DNA of 64,000 nt, taken from positions 124,001 through 188,000 of the forward strand of contig CALNYL010000001.1 in the NCBI GenBank assembly GCA_942490775.1, given 5' to 3'. The stretch is from UBA6489 sp942490775. GTDB lineage: Bacteria > Patescibacteriota > Gracilibacteria > BD1-5 > UBA6164. Positions 22,847-33,855 of this stretch are shown here, piece after piece. Under the pieces are notes generated by a model. That model ran no database searches, was not told the origin of the DNA, and saw only the letters and a program-made list of their open reading frames with translations. Both the position numbers and the translations under genes were made by a program. Numbering within the stretch: the stretch's first letter is position 1; each line of letters opens with the position of its first letter.

Positions 22847-22894
22847 ATAACCCTAACTTGTATTCTTCCCCTTACATAAGGGGAAGAGGCTACA
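22847..22894. repeat. Family B repeat
   Basis: ACCCTAACTTGTATTC plus hairpin TTCCCCTTACATAAGGGGAA and GAGGCTACA. Lies between the DUF4153 pair and ruvC. Confidence 0.7.
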
Positions 22895-22929
22895 ATTGTA
22901 TTTCCCCTATTTTTAAATAAATATAAAAT

Positions 22930-23430
22930 ATGTCAATAATTCTCTGAATAGATCCATGAACTACAACGGTATGATTTGCTGTGCTGGAAAAAGACTGAAC
23001 AAAACCAAAAATAATAGACTATGGAGTATTTAAGACAACCCCTAAGATAGAACTAAAATATAAACTTCTTGAGATTTGAAACGATATAAAAATCATTATA
23101 AATAAATTTTCTCCTGATTTGGTTGTGATTGAAAAGCTATATTTCACTACTAATGTTAAGACAGGTATAGATGTAGCTCAGGCTAGATGAGTGATTATGT
23201 ATGAGGCTATTAAGTCTGATATAGAGATACTTGAGTATACTCCCCTGCAGGTTAAGAAGGCTATAACTTGAAATGGTGCTGCAAATAAACTTCAGCTTCA
23301 AAAGTCTATAAAGATGCTGTTTCAACTGGATTCTATTCCTAAGCCTGATGATGCTGCTGATGCTATTGGTTTGGCTTATATGGGGAGTTTGGAGTCTAGA
23401 ATGTTAAGGGATACTAAGAGTATTTCGTAA
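22930..23430 (+). CDS. ruvC: Holliday junction resolvase RuvC
   Basis: Homodimeric RNase H-fold nuclease that resolves Holliday junctions. ILGIDPGTTTVGFAV carries the first catalytic Asp (both motif glycines TGA); VVIEKLYF the Glu; PKPDDAADAIGLAY the C-terminal Asp pair. Length 166 aa is normal. Converges with the ABC permease gene (5 bp apart). Confidence 0.95.
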
Positions 23431-23435
23431 TTTCA

Positions 23436-24623
23436 TTAACTTCTTAGAGCATCTACAGGGTCTAATTTACTGGCTTTATAGGCTGGATGATATCAGAAGA
23501 ATATTCAGACTACTACAGAGAAACTAAAGGCTAGCATCATTCACATGTTACTTCTAATGGTTGTCATTCAGGCATAATTATTTATTATTGGTATAAGAAT
23601 TTCTCATAGAAGGACTCCTACGATTCATCATATGACGGATAGGACTACACTTTCAATCAAAAATTGATTTAGTATGTCTTTTCTTTTGGCTCCTATTGAT
23701 TTTAGTATTCATATTTCTCTGGTTCTTTCTGCTACTCAGGCAAACATTACATTCATGATTCATATTCAAGATACTACCAAGACTATGGCTCCAACGAGAG
23801 TTAGTAAGAGGCTCATGGTATCGGCTGATTCTTGGGCTGAGGTTACTCTGGCTCATTGGTCTCTTAGTCTGAAGTCATCTGGTTCACTGTCTTTTAGTCT
23901 ATGGTTTTTTCTTAGTATGATTCAGAGTTCGTCCATTGCTAGTCCGATGCTGTTTATGTCTTTTGCTAGTACTGTCATTCTTGTTGTTCAGGAGTCTCAC
24001 ATAATGGATTCTGCTGTGCTGAATGGTAAGTAGATGTTGTCATCAAAGCTTATTGGTCAGATTGTTCATCCTGTTTCTTCTAGTATTCAGATTACTTTAA
24101 CTTTCTTTTTTCATATAGTTATTGTTTCTCATATTATTTCTGGGTTTCAGTTAAATAAATCTTGAACTATTCAGTATCCTATTACTGCTATTTTTTCTCT
24201 TGTTTTTAGGTCTTCTTCTTTTATATATTCTCATTTGGTTAATTTTAGGTTTGATATTTCAAATATATCTGGTGTTATTCATAGTATTCAGGCTTGTAGG
24301 GATGCAAATGATGTGGTTGATTGCATTTTTCAGTTTACATATGCTGTTACATTTTCTATATTTTCTGCTTCTTTCTTTATAATGTCTATGTCTTCGATAG
24401 ATATTTTTGAGGTTGATCCTTCTGTGTTTACTGGCATTATTGCTATTGCTGTGACTGATAGGGTTTTAAACTGGTCTTCTATGTCTTTTTTTGCTCAGAT
24501 TCATATTGCTATGACTAGGGATATGGTTGATACTCATATTACTATTCATAGTGTTGATAGAAAGGTACGGAGTTTATTTCCATATAGTGATTTAAAGGCC
24601 ATTTTTATAATGTCTTTTAGCAT
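23436..24623 (-). CDS. MacB-type ABC transporter permease
   Basis: 395 aa. N-terminal helix in a FKSLYGNKLRTFLSTLGIVIG context, a large extracytoplasmic domain, then three C-terminal helices ending GYYPAYKASKLDPVDALRS, the FtsX/MacB permease ending. Downstream of its ATPase and fusion-protein genes on the same strand; together they resemble a MacAB-like exporter. A second Met eight codons in is an alternative start. Confidence 0.88.
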
Positions 24624-24660
24624 TTTATTTTTTTTATGTTTTATTAAATCAGGGCAAACT

Positions 24661-25359
24661 CTATTCTATTTTATAATCACATTTTATTACTTTTCAGTCT
24701 TCTAAGAATATTATTCTGTCTGCTGATTTGGCTACTTCTGGTGTATGTGTAACCATTACTATTGTTTTTCATTCGTTTTTTAATGCTTTTATTAATTCCA
24801 TAACTTCGTGGGTTGTTTTTGAGTCTAGGGCTCAGGTTGGTTCGTCTGCTAGTAGTATTTCGGGGTCGTTTACTAGGCTTCTGGCTATGGATACTCTTTG
24901 TTGTTGTCATCAGGATAGTTCTCATGGTTTGTTTTCTAATTTATCTCATAGTCATACTTTTTTTAATAGTTTTTCTCAGAGTTTTTTTCTTTCTGTTTCG
25001 TTTATTCAGTTATATATAGCTGGTAGTTCTACATTTTCTAGGGCTGATAGTTTTGATAGTAGGTTGAATTGTTGAAAGATAAATCACATTTTTTTGTTTC
25101 TGATGAATGCTAGTATGTCTTCGTCTTTTACTTCTCATATATTGTCTCATTCTAAATAATATTTTCAACTGCTTAGGGGGTGTAGGCATGCTATTATGTT
25201 TAGGAGTGTTGATTTTCATCATCAGCTTTCTCACATTAGTGCTACAAATTCTCATTTTTTTACATCTATATTTATTCATTTTAAGACTTTTACTTCTTCT
25301 CCGTTGTCTAAAAAATATGATTTATGAACATTTTGTAGTTTTATAATTGTTTCTTTCAT
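24661..25359 (-). CDS. ABC transporter ATP-binding protein (MacB/LolD type)
   Basis: 232 aa. Walker A GESGGGKST at about residues 42-50 is written TGA GAA AGC TGA TGA TGA AAA TCA ACA, so all four glycines are TGA. Then FIFQQFNLLSKLSALENV (Q-loop), LSGGQQQRVSIARSLV (signature), LLADEPTGALDSKT (Walker B) and VMVTHTPEVA (H-loop). The Q-loop/LTALENV-like segment and size are those of the LolD/MacB group. Confidence 0.95.
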
Positions 25360-25369
25360 TGTTAATATT

Positions 25370-27415
25370 TTAATAGATTACTTTTTCTCCTTTTTCTAAT
25401 CAGGTTATTATTTCTACCATTTCTCAATCTGTAAATCAGGTGGCTACTGGTTTCCAAGTATTATTTTCTAATAATACAGAGGGTTTTCCATTTACTGGTT
25501 TTACTGCTGATACTGGAATTATTTTTACATTTTTAACTTCGTTTGTTATGTATTCTACATATGTGGTCATTCATTCTCTGACTCACGATTGCTTAGGTTC
25601 AAATGATATTTCTACTCTGTAGGTTACTATTGAGTTTGAATCGGTTGTAGATTTATCGCTTATGTAATCGACTTTTCAGGGTAGTTTAACTCAATCTAGT
25701 GCATCAAATGTTAGGTATACATTTGAGTTGTTTTTTACTCTGCTTATATCTATTTCTTCTACATAGCTTTCTACATAAAATTGGTTGTCGTTTGTAACTA
25801 TTGCGAATGCTAGGTCTTTGTCTCAACCTGCGAATGAGCCTATATTTCAGTTTATTTTTACTATGGTTCATTCTATTGGGCTTTTTAGTACTGCATCTTC
25901 TAATTTGATTTTTGCTTCTTCTAAAGATTTTTGGGCATTTTCTATATTTGTGTAATATGGGGCTAATTCACTTTGTGATACGGTTTTTGTTCATAAGGAT
26001 GCATTGGATATTTCTATTTGGTTTTGTGCTATTTTTAAGTTGTTTTCTGCTTTTTTTTGTGAATTTTTATAATTTATTTGAGCTTGTTCTAGTTGTTTTT
26101 TGGCTAGTTTTACTTTATCGTCTGAGGTGTCTACTCATACTTCTAGATTTGATTTTGCTTTTTTTAGATTTGATTCGGATAATAGTAGTTTAGATTCTAG
26201 GGTTTCTATGGTGTTTTTCTGAGATTCAATTTTAGAGTTCATGGTTGTTTTTTGTTCTTCTATTGTTTGCTTTGTATTTGCTATATTTGTTATTTCTTTT
26301 TTTGTTTCTATTATAGAGTCTTCATATGTTTTTATATAGTTTTCTATATCGTTTTCACTTAATGCTCCTACTGATGATATAGAGGATTTCACAGTTTCTA
26401 AAGTGTGTCCTAGAGATTCATTTAGTTGTTTAGAGTTTTCTGTTGCTTTTTGTAAGAATTTTTCTAATTTTGAAAAGTCTATTTCTCATTGGGTGTAGTT
26501 TTTCCATTCTATTAAAGATTCTTCAAATTTTTTATTTGTTTGTATGAAACTTGTTTTTGCATCGTTTTTGGCTGTTGAATTTTTGGCTCATAGGAAGTCT
26601 TCAAATTTGTTGTTTAGGTCTTTGTTTTCTTTTGTTATTCAAAGTAGTTTGTCTATGTCTAATAATTTTTCTTTTATAAATGAGTTGTTTAGTCATATAA
26701 CGGATATTGCATTTTCTTGTTTATTTTCATATTTTTCTTTTTCTTCGTTTTCTATAATTATAAGATTTGATTTTCCATTTTCTAGATCGATTTTAGCTGT
26801 TTCTAAGGCTATTTCAAAATTTTCTATGTCGTTTCATGATGTTGTTTTAGTATTTTCTGTATTGTTTAATGCTGTTTCTAAGTTTAGTTTAGCTGTTTCT
26901 AAGTTTGTTAAGGCATTTTTTATGTCTATTTCTCAGGTTAGTTTTATATTTTCTAGGTTTGTTTTGGTTGATTCTAATTGTTCTTGGCTTAGTTTTATGT
27001 CTGAGTTTGAGTATTGATTTTGTTTAGCTGATAGTTCTGCTCTTACTTTTTTTAGAGCTATTTCGGCTTTATCTACATTTAATTCTAGGTATTTTGTATC
27101 GAGTGTTGCTATGATTTCTCATTGTTTTATTTCTTGTCATTCTTGCTTTTTTATTTCTGTGATTATTCCGCTTATTGGGAAGTTTAGGTTGTAGTCTTGT
27201 TTATATAGTATTTTTCAGTCTCATGATATGCTTGTTTTTAGGTTTCAGGTTGTTACGGTGAATATTTGTTTTTCTTTTTCTGTGGTGTTTTCTTTTTGTG
27301 GTATAAAATAATCATAGGAAAAGTATCATATTATTGATAATACTATTATTCATATAATTAGTTTAGGGTATAGTTTTGATTTTTTGTGTTTTTCTATGTC
27401 TTTTAGTATTCACAT
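25370..27415 (-). CDS. Membrane fusion (MacA/HlyD-like) protein with very long coiled coil
   Basis: 681 aa, the periplasmic or envelope adaptor of the adjacent ABC exporter. One membrane helix near residues 19-36; a lipoyl half-motif (NFPISGIITEIKKQEGQEI) at about 75-95; then some 370 residues of helical hairpin coiled coil, far longer than the roughly 100-150 usual in MacA; the second lipoyl half (LKSPIEGTIVKINGNIGSFA) and a beta-barrel part. It opens the operon. No outer-membrane channel gene is nearby, in keeping with a single-membrane cell. Confidence 0.88.
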
Positions 27416-27483
27416 TTTTTGGTTTTTTAATTTATAAGTGGGTTTTATTTGTATCTTTGTTAGGTATGGTGAATGGTTAAATT

Positions 27484-27626
27484 AGGGCAAACACAAGGTA
27501 TTGCCCCTACAGTATTTAGTTAAGAGTTTTTTTTAATATAATTAACTATTTAGTAGAGATGTAGCAGTGCTACTTCTCTACATAAAATTCATTAACTTAA
27601 TGGTATTGGGTATTGCCTCTACAGTA
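27484..27626. repeat. Nested palindromic element (family D)
   Basis: Left end GGGCAAACACAAGGTATTGCC and CTACAG, right end TTAACTTAATGGTATTG..TTGCCTCTACAG; inside is a separate hairpin (TAGAGATGTAGCA/TGCTACTTCTCTA, 27554-27581). Related to 7070-7208 and 52078-52209. Confidence 0.6.
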
Positions 27627-27656
27627 TTTTTTTCTAGTTTTCCCTAAAACTTTATT

Positions 27657-28175
27657 TTATTTTCTGATACTTCTTTTTACAAATATTGATACTTTTCTGT
27701 CTGTTATGTCTTTGTCATACCAGATACTTACTATGTCTCATGATTTTAAGTCTGCTAGGGTTGCTTCTAGGTCTTTTTTGTCTTCTCATACTAATTCTTT
27801 TTTTATCATGGGGATTCAAACTGGTATCATTACTTTTACATCTCATAGTATTGATGATTGTATTTTTTCTTTTAGGTCTAGTCTTTGTGCTTCTGGTAGG
27901 GATTGCATATATGCTTGTTTTTCTGCTTGTTCCATATTTATTGTTGGGTCTTTTGTGGTGTCTATTTCAGATATTGTAAACATGTTTCATTCTATTTGTT
28001 TAACTTTTCCATAGAGTTCTGCTTTGTATTCTGGTTGCATGGATGCTATTTCTTCATTTCTGTTTTCTGTAGTGTTTACGGATGAATTGTCAGAGGTGTT
28101 TTTTGTTTCTGTTGGGTTTGTTCAACATGATGTAAGTATAACTATTGTAACTAGGGTTAATGCTATTTTTTTCAT
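27657..28175 (-). CDS. Lipoprotein, 172 aa
   Basis: Signal peptide with lipobox ILTSC (Cys about residue 17), a Ser/Thr/Asn linker, then a small domain with KVKQIEGNMFTISEID and LGDVKVMIPVGIPM, ending with a beta-like DIVSIWYDKDITDRKVSIFV. No named family. Preceded by the same 31-nt leader as the DUF2202 gene upstream, suggesting common control. Confidence 0.78.
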
Positions 28176-28207
28176 AGTATAATATTTTAGAAAAATAAAA
28201 GGTTTTT

Positions 28208-28263
28208 TAAGACTTTTTGGTGGTCTTAATTATTAGTACGGGGGTGATGAGTTTTTTCTTTCA
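28208..28263 (-). promoter_or_regulatory. Duplicated 5' leader, copy 1
   Basis: Contains a 31-nt block (28233-28263) identical to 29126-29156, followed toward the gene by an AAGAC..GTCTT hairpin. Both copies stand upstream of start codons of envelope-protein genes on the minus strand. Confidence 0.6.
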
Positions 28264-28267
28264 TAAA

Positions 28268-28320
28268 GTGAAAAACCTCTCTCTAAATTCTCTCTCCTTC
28301 TCAGGAGAAAGAGGCTACAT
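28268..28320. repeat. Family B-like hairpin
   Basis: Two overlapping CTCTC/GAGAG palindromes ending GAAAGAGGCTACA, the usual family B end. Confidence 0.5.
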
Positions 28321-28354
28321 TTATATTTTCATACAATTTTATTGAAGAATAATT

Positions 28355-29068
28355 TTATCTGTTTCATTTTCTTTTCTTCAAACTGTCATCTCCTAAATAG
28401 TCTGAATAGTCTATGTCTGTATCAAATCAGTTATTTTCAAGGTTTCTTACAAATCAACTCATATGGTTGTATGAGGCTGATCAGATATTTGTAAATATGG
28501 TTTTCATATCTTCGTTATCTGTTGAGGCTATGGCTGTTTTAATGTCTTCTATATCAACTATTTCAATACTGATTCAAACTTCTAGAGCATCTTTTAATGA
28601 TTTTTCTCATTTTTCTTTTAGTTCGTCATATAGTGTTTGAATATGTTCATAGGTTGTAGGGGTTTCGATTTCATATCTATCGAGTAATACTTTTACTGCT
28701 TCCATATGTTTTGCTTCTGAGGTTGCTATGTTTTGAAATATTTTTGTTCAATATATTTCATAGAAATAATTGTAGAGTTCGTTTGCCATCATTTCTTCTT
28801 CGTATTGTTTTTTTAGTAGGTCTGTTTCTGTTTCGTCTAAATTTTGTTTTTCTATGTTTGCTATATTATTTGCTTTTGTGTTTTCTGAGTTCTTTTTATT
28901 TTGTATGTATTTACCTGCTTTTGAGTGTTTTTTATTTGAACTGTTTTGTTCAGAGGTAAATTTATTGTTTATTTGGTTATTTTCTCATTTGTATGCATAT
29001 GTAGATGCAAGAGATAATAGTGCTGCTGTTGTTATGGCTGTCATTGCTAATATTTTTGTTGTTTTCAT
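28355..29068 (-). CDS. DUF2202 ferritin-like protein, secreted
   Basis: 237 aa. N-terminal signal peptide (about residues 1-25), a K/N-rich linker, then a four-helix ferritin-like domain: LKKQYEEEMMANELYNYFYE, FQNIATSEAKHMEAVKVLL, GISIEIVDIEDI, IFTNIGSASYNHMSGF. E and H residues in the EEE..E, EAKH, E and SYNH positions are those expected for di-iron ligands. Role in oxygen or metal handling is inferred. It shares a leader with the lipoprotein gene downstream. Confidence 0.88.
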
Positions 29069-29103
29069 AGTTTTGTAGTTATAGGATTTAAAAAGATTTT
29101 TTT

Positions 29104-29156
29104 TAAGACTTCTTTGTCTTAATTGTTAGTACGGGGGTGATGAGTTTTTTCTTTCA
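29104..29156 (-). promoter_or_regulatory. Duplicated 5' leader, copy 2
   Basis: 31-nt block 29126-29156 identical to copy 1, with an AAGACttcttttGTCTT-type hairpin on the gene side. Lies 36 nt upstream of the DUF2202 start. Confidence 0.6.
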
Positions 29157-29261
29157 GTTTTTTGTTTTGTTTTCGGTTTTTATATAATTTTCTCTAGTAT
29201 ACTAAAATAAAATTTTGTATTTTATTTTTTTTTTATATAATACCTTCACAGTTCTAAGGGT

Positions 29262-30149
29262 TTAGCTTAATTCGAAGAGTGCTTGAAAAGTATTTATAGA
29301 AGATTCGCAAGTTTCTATGATTCAAGTCAAAAAGAACTTTATAAAATGCTCTATATCATTTGAACTTCTTGCTACAGTTAAGGCATCATAATAACTTCAT
29401 TTATTTCTCTCAAAAAAATCTGAAATATATAATACAGGTTTTGAAATAATTTTTTTATCAATCAGGTACAAAATAATCATAAGTCTTCAGATTCTTCAAT
29501 TTCCATCTAAATATGGATGTATAGTTTCAAACTGATAATGTGCTATAGCGACTTTTATAAGTTCTGGAATTTCTAAGTTATCATTATGTAGAAATAATTC
29601 AAAATCTTTTATTAGGTTACTTAGGTCATCTTGATGAGGAGGAATAAAAAAGGCATTTTGTAAATTACTTCATCAAATCCAATTTTGACTTGTTCTTATT
29701 TCTCAAGGGTTTTTGTATTCTCATCTTACTCATTTTAATAGGGTTTTATGAATAAGTGAGAATAAGCGAAAACTCATAGGGAGTTTTTCAAGTTCTTTCA
29801 TCCCTAAATTAAGAGCTTCTATATAATTTTTTACTTCTTCTATATCATCTCTTTCTTCTATAGATTTTACATCATCTTTATCTAAAAATAGATCGTCAAA
29901 TTCTGTTTTTGTTCATTCTATTTTGCTAGACTTTATGGCTTCTTTTCAAATGTGCATTGATATGAAAAAGTCTATGTCAGGGATGAAATTAGAAAAGCTA
30001 TCTAATTTTCAGAGTTCTAGATTTGCTTTTTCAAGCAGGATATTTATTTTTTTATCTTCCCAGATAAAAGTTTTATTTATAATGTTTGGTAGAAAGCTTT
30101 TGTAGTTGTATTGATTTTTCCAAGTTCAAGAAGTGAAATTTTTACTCAT
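29262..30149 (-). CDS. Fic-family protein (class II, self-inhibited)
   Basis: 295 aa AMP-transferase-like enzyme. Active-site motif HPYLDGNGRIGR matches HxFx(D/E)GNGRxxR. The N-terminal domain holds SSKIEGT, the (S/T)xxxE(G/N) inhibitory helix of class II Fic proteins, and the body has EIRTSQNWIGG with the flap region. A C-terminal helical part follows. It starts the defence island, divergent from gajA; Fic proteins are often toxins or regulators there. Confidence 0.9.
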
Positions 30150-30362
30150 AAAATTAAATTAAAGATATTTATATTTTAATTTTATCACTTTTTTTAAAAT
30201 ATACAATTTTATATTTTAATTTTTTATGATTTTTTAAAATATAGATTATTTTGTTTTAATTTTTAGTGGTTTTAATAAGTTAAATTTTTTTATTGAAAGA
30301 AAATATATTTTTCTTATACTAAATAAGAAATAAAAACTTTAATGTTTATTAATAATTTCATA
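30150..30362. other. Divergent AT-rich intergenic region
   Basis: Three imperfect tandem copies of an ATATTTTAATTTT..TTTTTAAAATATA motif between 30165 and 30265; likely carries promoters of both fic and gajA. No gene seen. Confidence 0.45.
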
Positions 30363-32066
30363 ATGTCTAAAATTCATACTTTAAAAATAGAAAATTTTCA
30401 TTGAATGGAAAAATTTGAGCAAAAATTTAATTCTGATTTTGTTTGTTTAATTTGAAGATGAGATTCTTGAAAAACAACCATTTTAAAAGCAATATCATAT
30501 GTTTTATATCCAAATTGGAATCTAAGTTTTTATGATACAGATTTTTATAATTGTAATGTTGATAATGATATTATAATAGAGGCTACATTATATGATATTC
30601 CTAATAAATTATTAGAAGATTCAAAATTTGGTTTATATGTGAGGTGAATTAAAAAAGATAATTGGGAATTACAAGATGAAATAACTGATGAGGTAATTGA
30701 ATGTTTAACTATAAAATTAGTAGTTGATAAAGATTTAGAACCTAAGTGGTATGTTGTTAGCAATAGGCAAGATGATATTGAGATAAGATATTGAGACAGA
30801 AGTTTATTTAATGTTTTTTTAATTTCTGATTATATTGATAGACATTTCTCATGGAATAGATGAACCCCTTTATATTCATTACTGAGAGAATGATGAGATA
30901 AACTCGAAAATAATTGAGCTATAACAGAGTCTATGAGAAAGGCAAAAGGGGAAATAGATAGTATACCTTTTTCTAAATTTGATGATGTTTTAGGTAAAGT
31001 TAAGGGTTCGGCTAGAGAATTGTGACTAGATGTGTGAGGTCTTTCTGCAACAGTAGATTTTAAAGAGATATCTATAAAGGAGTGAAATATTTCTTTACAT
31101 GGTGACAAAGTTCCTTTTAGACAAAAATGAAAATGAACTAAGAGATTGTTATCAATGGCAATTCAACATGAGTTATTAAAGGAGTGATGAATAGTACTTA
31201 TAGATGAAATTGAACAATGACTTGAACCTGATAGGGTTCAACATTTGGTTTCAAAGTTAAAAAAAGATAATAAAGGACAGATATTTTTAACGACTCATTC
31301 TAGGGATGTATTAGTAGAGTTAGGGTGTAATGATCTTTATTTAATAAAAAAAAGTTCAAAAGAGTTATGTATTTTTTCTGAAGAACATCAGCCTTTGATT
31401 AGAACAAGTCCTGAATCATTTTTTGCAAAAAAAATACTTGTATGCGAATGAGAAACTGAATATTGACTATGCATGAGTTTAAATAATTATAATATCGGTT
31501 TAGGAAAAAATAATATGTCCTATCAATGAGTAAAGCTAGTAGTTGGAAAAGGGGATAATTTTCCTAAAGTTTGTAGAAATTTTAGGGATTTATGATATGA
31601 TGTTTGCTTGTTTTGTGATTCAGACAAGGAAGAAATAAATGGAAAAAAGGAACCTCTAAAAGAAGAAGGTGTTTGTGTTATAGATTGGAAAGACTCTAAT
31701 TCATTAGAGTATGCTATATTTTCTAACATAGGTTTTGAACTAGCTCAGAAACTAATTTATTTAGCTATATCTATAAAATCTAAAGAGAATTGAGAGGATG
31801 AAGATAAGGTAAAGCTAGATATTTATGGAAATTTAAAATGAGAATTATGAGAGGAGTTTCCTAAAGATTTAGATGAAAACAATTATAATGCAAGTATAAA
31901 AAAAGTTTTATGAAAAATATCTAGTGGGAAGAATTCATGGTTTAAACAAATATGAAAGTGAATTGAATTATGAAATTTGATTTTTGAAAATTATTCTTTG
32001 CTAGGAGAAGAAAATGAAATCAAAAAAAATTTTAAAAAATTATCTGATTGGATAGATGGCGATTAA
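30363..32066 (+). CDS. gajA: GajA-like OLD-family ATPase/TOPRIM nuclease (Gabija)
   Basis: 567 aa, close to the length of characterised GajA. N-terminal ABC-type ATPase: Walker A GRGDSGKTT (31-39, Gly all TGA), a signature region near 225-240, Walker B IVLIDEIEQGLEP near 275. C-terminal TOPRIM: KILVCEGETE near 357 and LFCDSDKE (DxD) near 416. This is the two-part design of class 2 OLD nucleases, which act with a UvrD-like helicase. That helicase gene overlaps its stop by 11 nt, giving the two-gene Gabija anti-phage system. Confidence 0.87.
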
Positions 32067-33489
32067 TTATAAAACATTTGTTGAGGCTAATAAAAGTATA
32101 ATAATTGCACCTGCATGATATTGAAAAACTCATACAATATCAGAGAGTTTGAAATATACAGAAGGTAGACAATTGATTTTAACACATACTCATGCAGGTA
32201 TAGCATCTATTAAAAAGAAGTTAAAGAAATCCTGAATTTCAAATAAAGATTATAATGTTGAAACAATAACTAGCTTTGCTCAGAAATTTGTTTTATCCTT
32301 TTATGTAGGGGATGATTTACCAAAACAGGAGGATACTAAAAATTATTATCCCTTTTTAATAGAAAAGGCTATTGAATTATTTAAGCTAGATATAATCAAA
32401 AAAATAATAAAAAATTCATATAACTGACTTTTTATTGATGAATATCAAGATTGTACAGATTCTCAACATAAATTAACTTTAACTCTATCAAACATTTTAC
32501 CTACACATATATTGTGAGATTATTTACAATGAATTTTTAACTTCAACCCACATGTTGATCCTATAGTAGATTTATCAGATAAAGAAAAACTATCAGAATT
32601 TTATGAAAATCATCAAGAACTAAAAATTCCTTGGAGGTGGAAAATATGATGAAATGAACAGTTGTGATTGGATTTACAAAATATTAGAGAAAAAATATTA
32701 GGATGAGAAAATATCAACTTATGTGATTATAAATCATTAGATTTTTTTAAAACAGATGATGATATATATTCAAAATATAGAAATGATATTTTTAAAATAA
32801 TAAAAGATAATGATAGCTTATTATTTTTAGATCCAAATACAACCAATATACATCCAAGAATAAAGTTTATACAAAATTTTAAAAACTGTTTTTTAATAGA
32901 ATGAATAGATGATAAGGCTTTTTATAAACTTGCTAAAAGTTTAGATAAATTTACTACATCTGGTATTTATAAAAATATAATAGATTTTTCTTTAAAATTA
33001 TTTAATAAGACAGAAATAAAAAAGTGGTTTAATATAGATACATATAAATTAAAAGGTAAAAGAAAAGAAGAAGATAAAATAATTAGTACTAAAATTAAAT
33101 CATTTTTAGATACTTTAGAAAAGAAAATATCATATACAGTTATTTCAGAATTATTAATTTTTATAAGCAAAATTCCAAATATAAAATTTTACAGAAAAGA
33201 TTTATTTTTTTCATTGTTAGAATCATTAAAAAATGCTGAATATGAATGAAAATCTGTTTATGAAGCTATGAGTGATTCTAGAAATCAAATAAGAAGAGTT
33301 TGAAATAGAATTCAATGAAGATGTGTTTGAACTACATTGTTAACTAAGTGACTTGAATTTGATACTGTTGTATTATTAGATGTACATAAGTTTGAGTGTC
33401 CTAAAAATTTATATGTAGCATTAACCAGAGCTTCAAAAAAATTAATAATTTTTTCTAATAATAATATTCTTAATCCATATAATTTATAA
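32056..33489 (+). CDS. gajB: GajB-like UvrD/Rep-family helicase (Gabija)
   Basis: 477 aa. Walker A APAGYGKTH (18-26), LTHTHAG (motif Ia), GLFIDEYQDCTDSQH (Walker B), GDYLQGIFNF (motif III), then SF1 motifs V/VI GTTLLTKGLEFDTVVLLD and LYVALTRASKKLIIF. Size and partner match GajB. Both P-loop glycines are TGA. Start ATG 32056 lies within the last codons of gajA, implying translational coupling. Confidence 0.88.
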
Positions 33490-33629
33490 AAAGACTACAA
33501 GATAAATTTTATTAACTAAAATATCACTAAATATTCTCTACGTAAATATTCTCTTTTAACTTGCAAAAATCCATTTTCACTATATATTTTACAAGCTAAA
33601 ATATCACACAAAAACTTACACTATGTAAG
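33490..33629. other. Intergenic, no gene seen
   Basis: AT-rich with two imperfect copies of a CTAAAATATCAC motif (33518, 33596). Nothing else recognised. Confidence 0.4.
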
Positions 33630-33631
33630 TA

Positions 33632-33855
33632 CTGAATAAAATACAAAGATGGGTAACTTAAGTTACTCGCCCTTCTTTTTGTTTTTTTTATTCAGACTGA
33701 AGTGATGTTTTAGCAAACGAGAGTGTACTTAAGTTACCCTTTTTTGTTTGCTAAAACTGATTTCTGAAAAAACTTAAATTATAATAATAGCTACCAGAAG
33801 CTAATTTTTATAGGTTAAGATATTTTGGCATATTAATTTCTTAATATGCTTTTTT
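33632..33855 (+). ncRNA. Putative structured RNA or leader with terminator-like hairpin
   Basis: Two successive long stems: CTGAATAAAA (33632-33641) with TTTTATTCAG (33686-33695), enclosing the perfect palindrome GTAACTTAAGTTAC (33653-33666); and GTTTTAGCAAAC (33707-33718) with GTTTGCTAAAAC (33746-33757), whose loop repeats ACTTAAGTTACCC. A third perfect stem GCATATTAA/TTAATATGC (33828-33849) with six T follows and ends exactly at the methyltransferase ATG. Could be an ncRNA, an attenuator or a mobile palindrome. Confidence 0.45.

Noticed and set aside
24235..25346. Several plus-strand frames with hydrophobic or Ser-rich products
   Set aside because: Shadows of the ABC permease and ATPase genes, which show full motif sets on the minus strand.
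33632..33760. Paired hairpins considered as a retron or type III toxin-antitoxin RNA
   Set aside because: No reverse transcriptase or ToxN-like gene is adjacent, and there is no tandem array of about 36-nt units.
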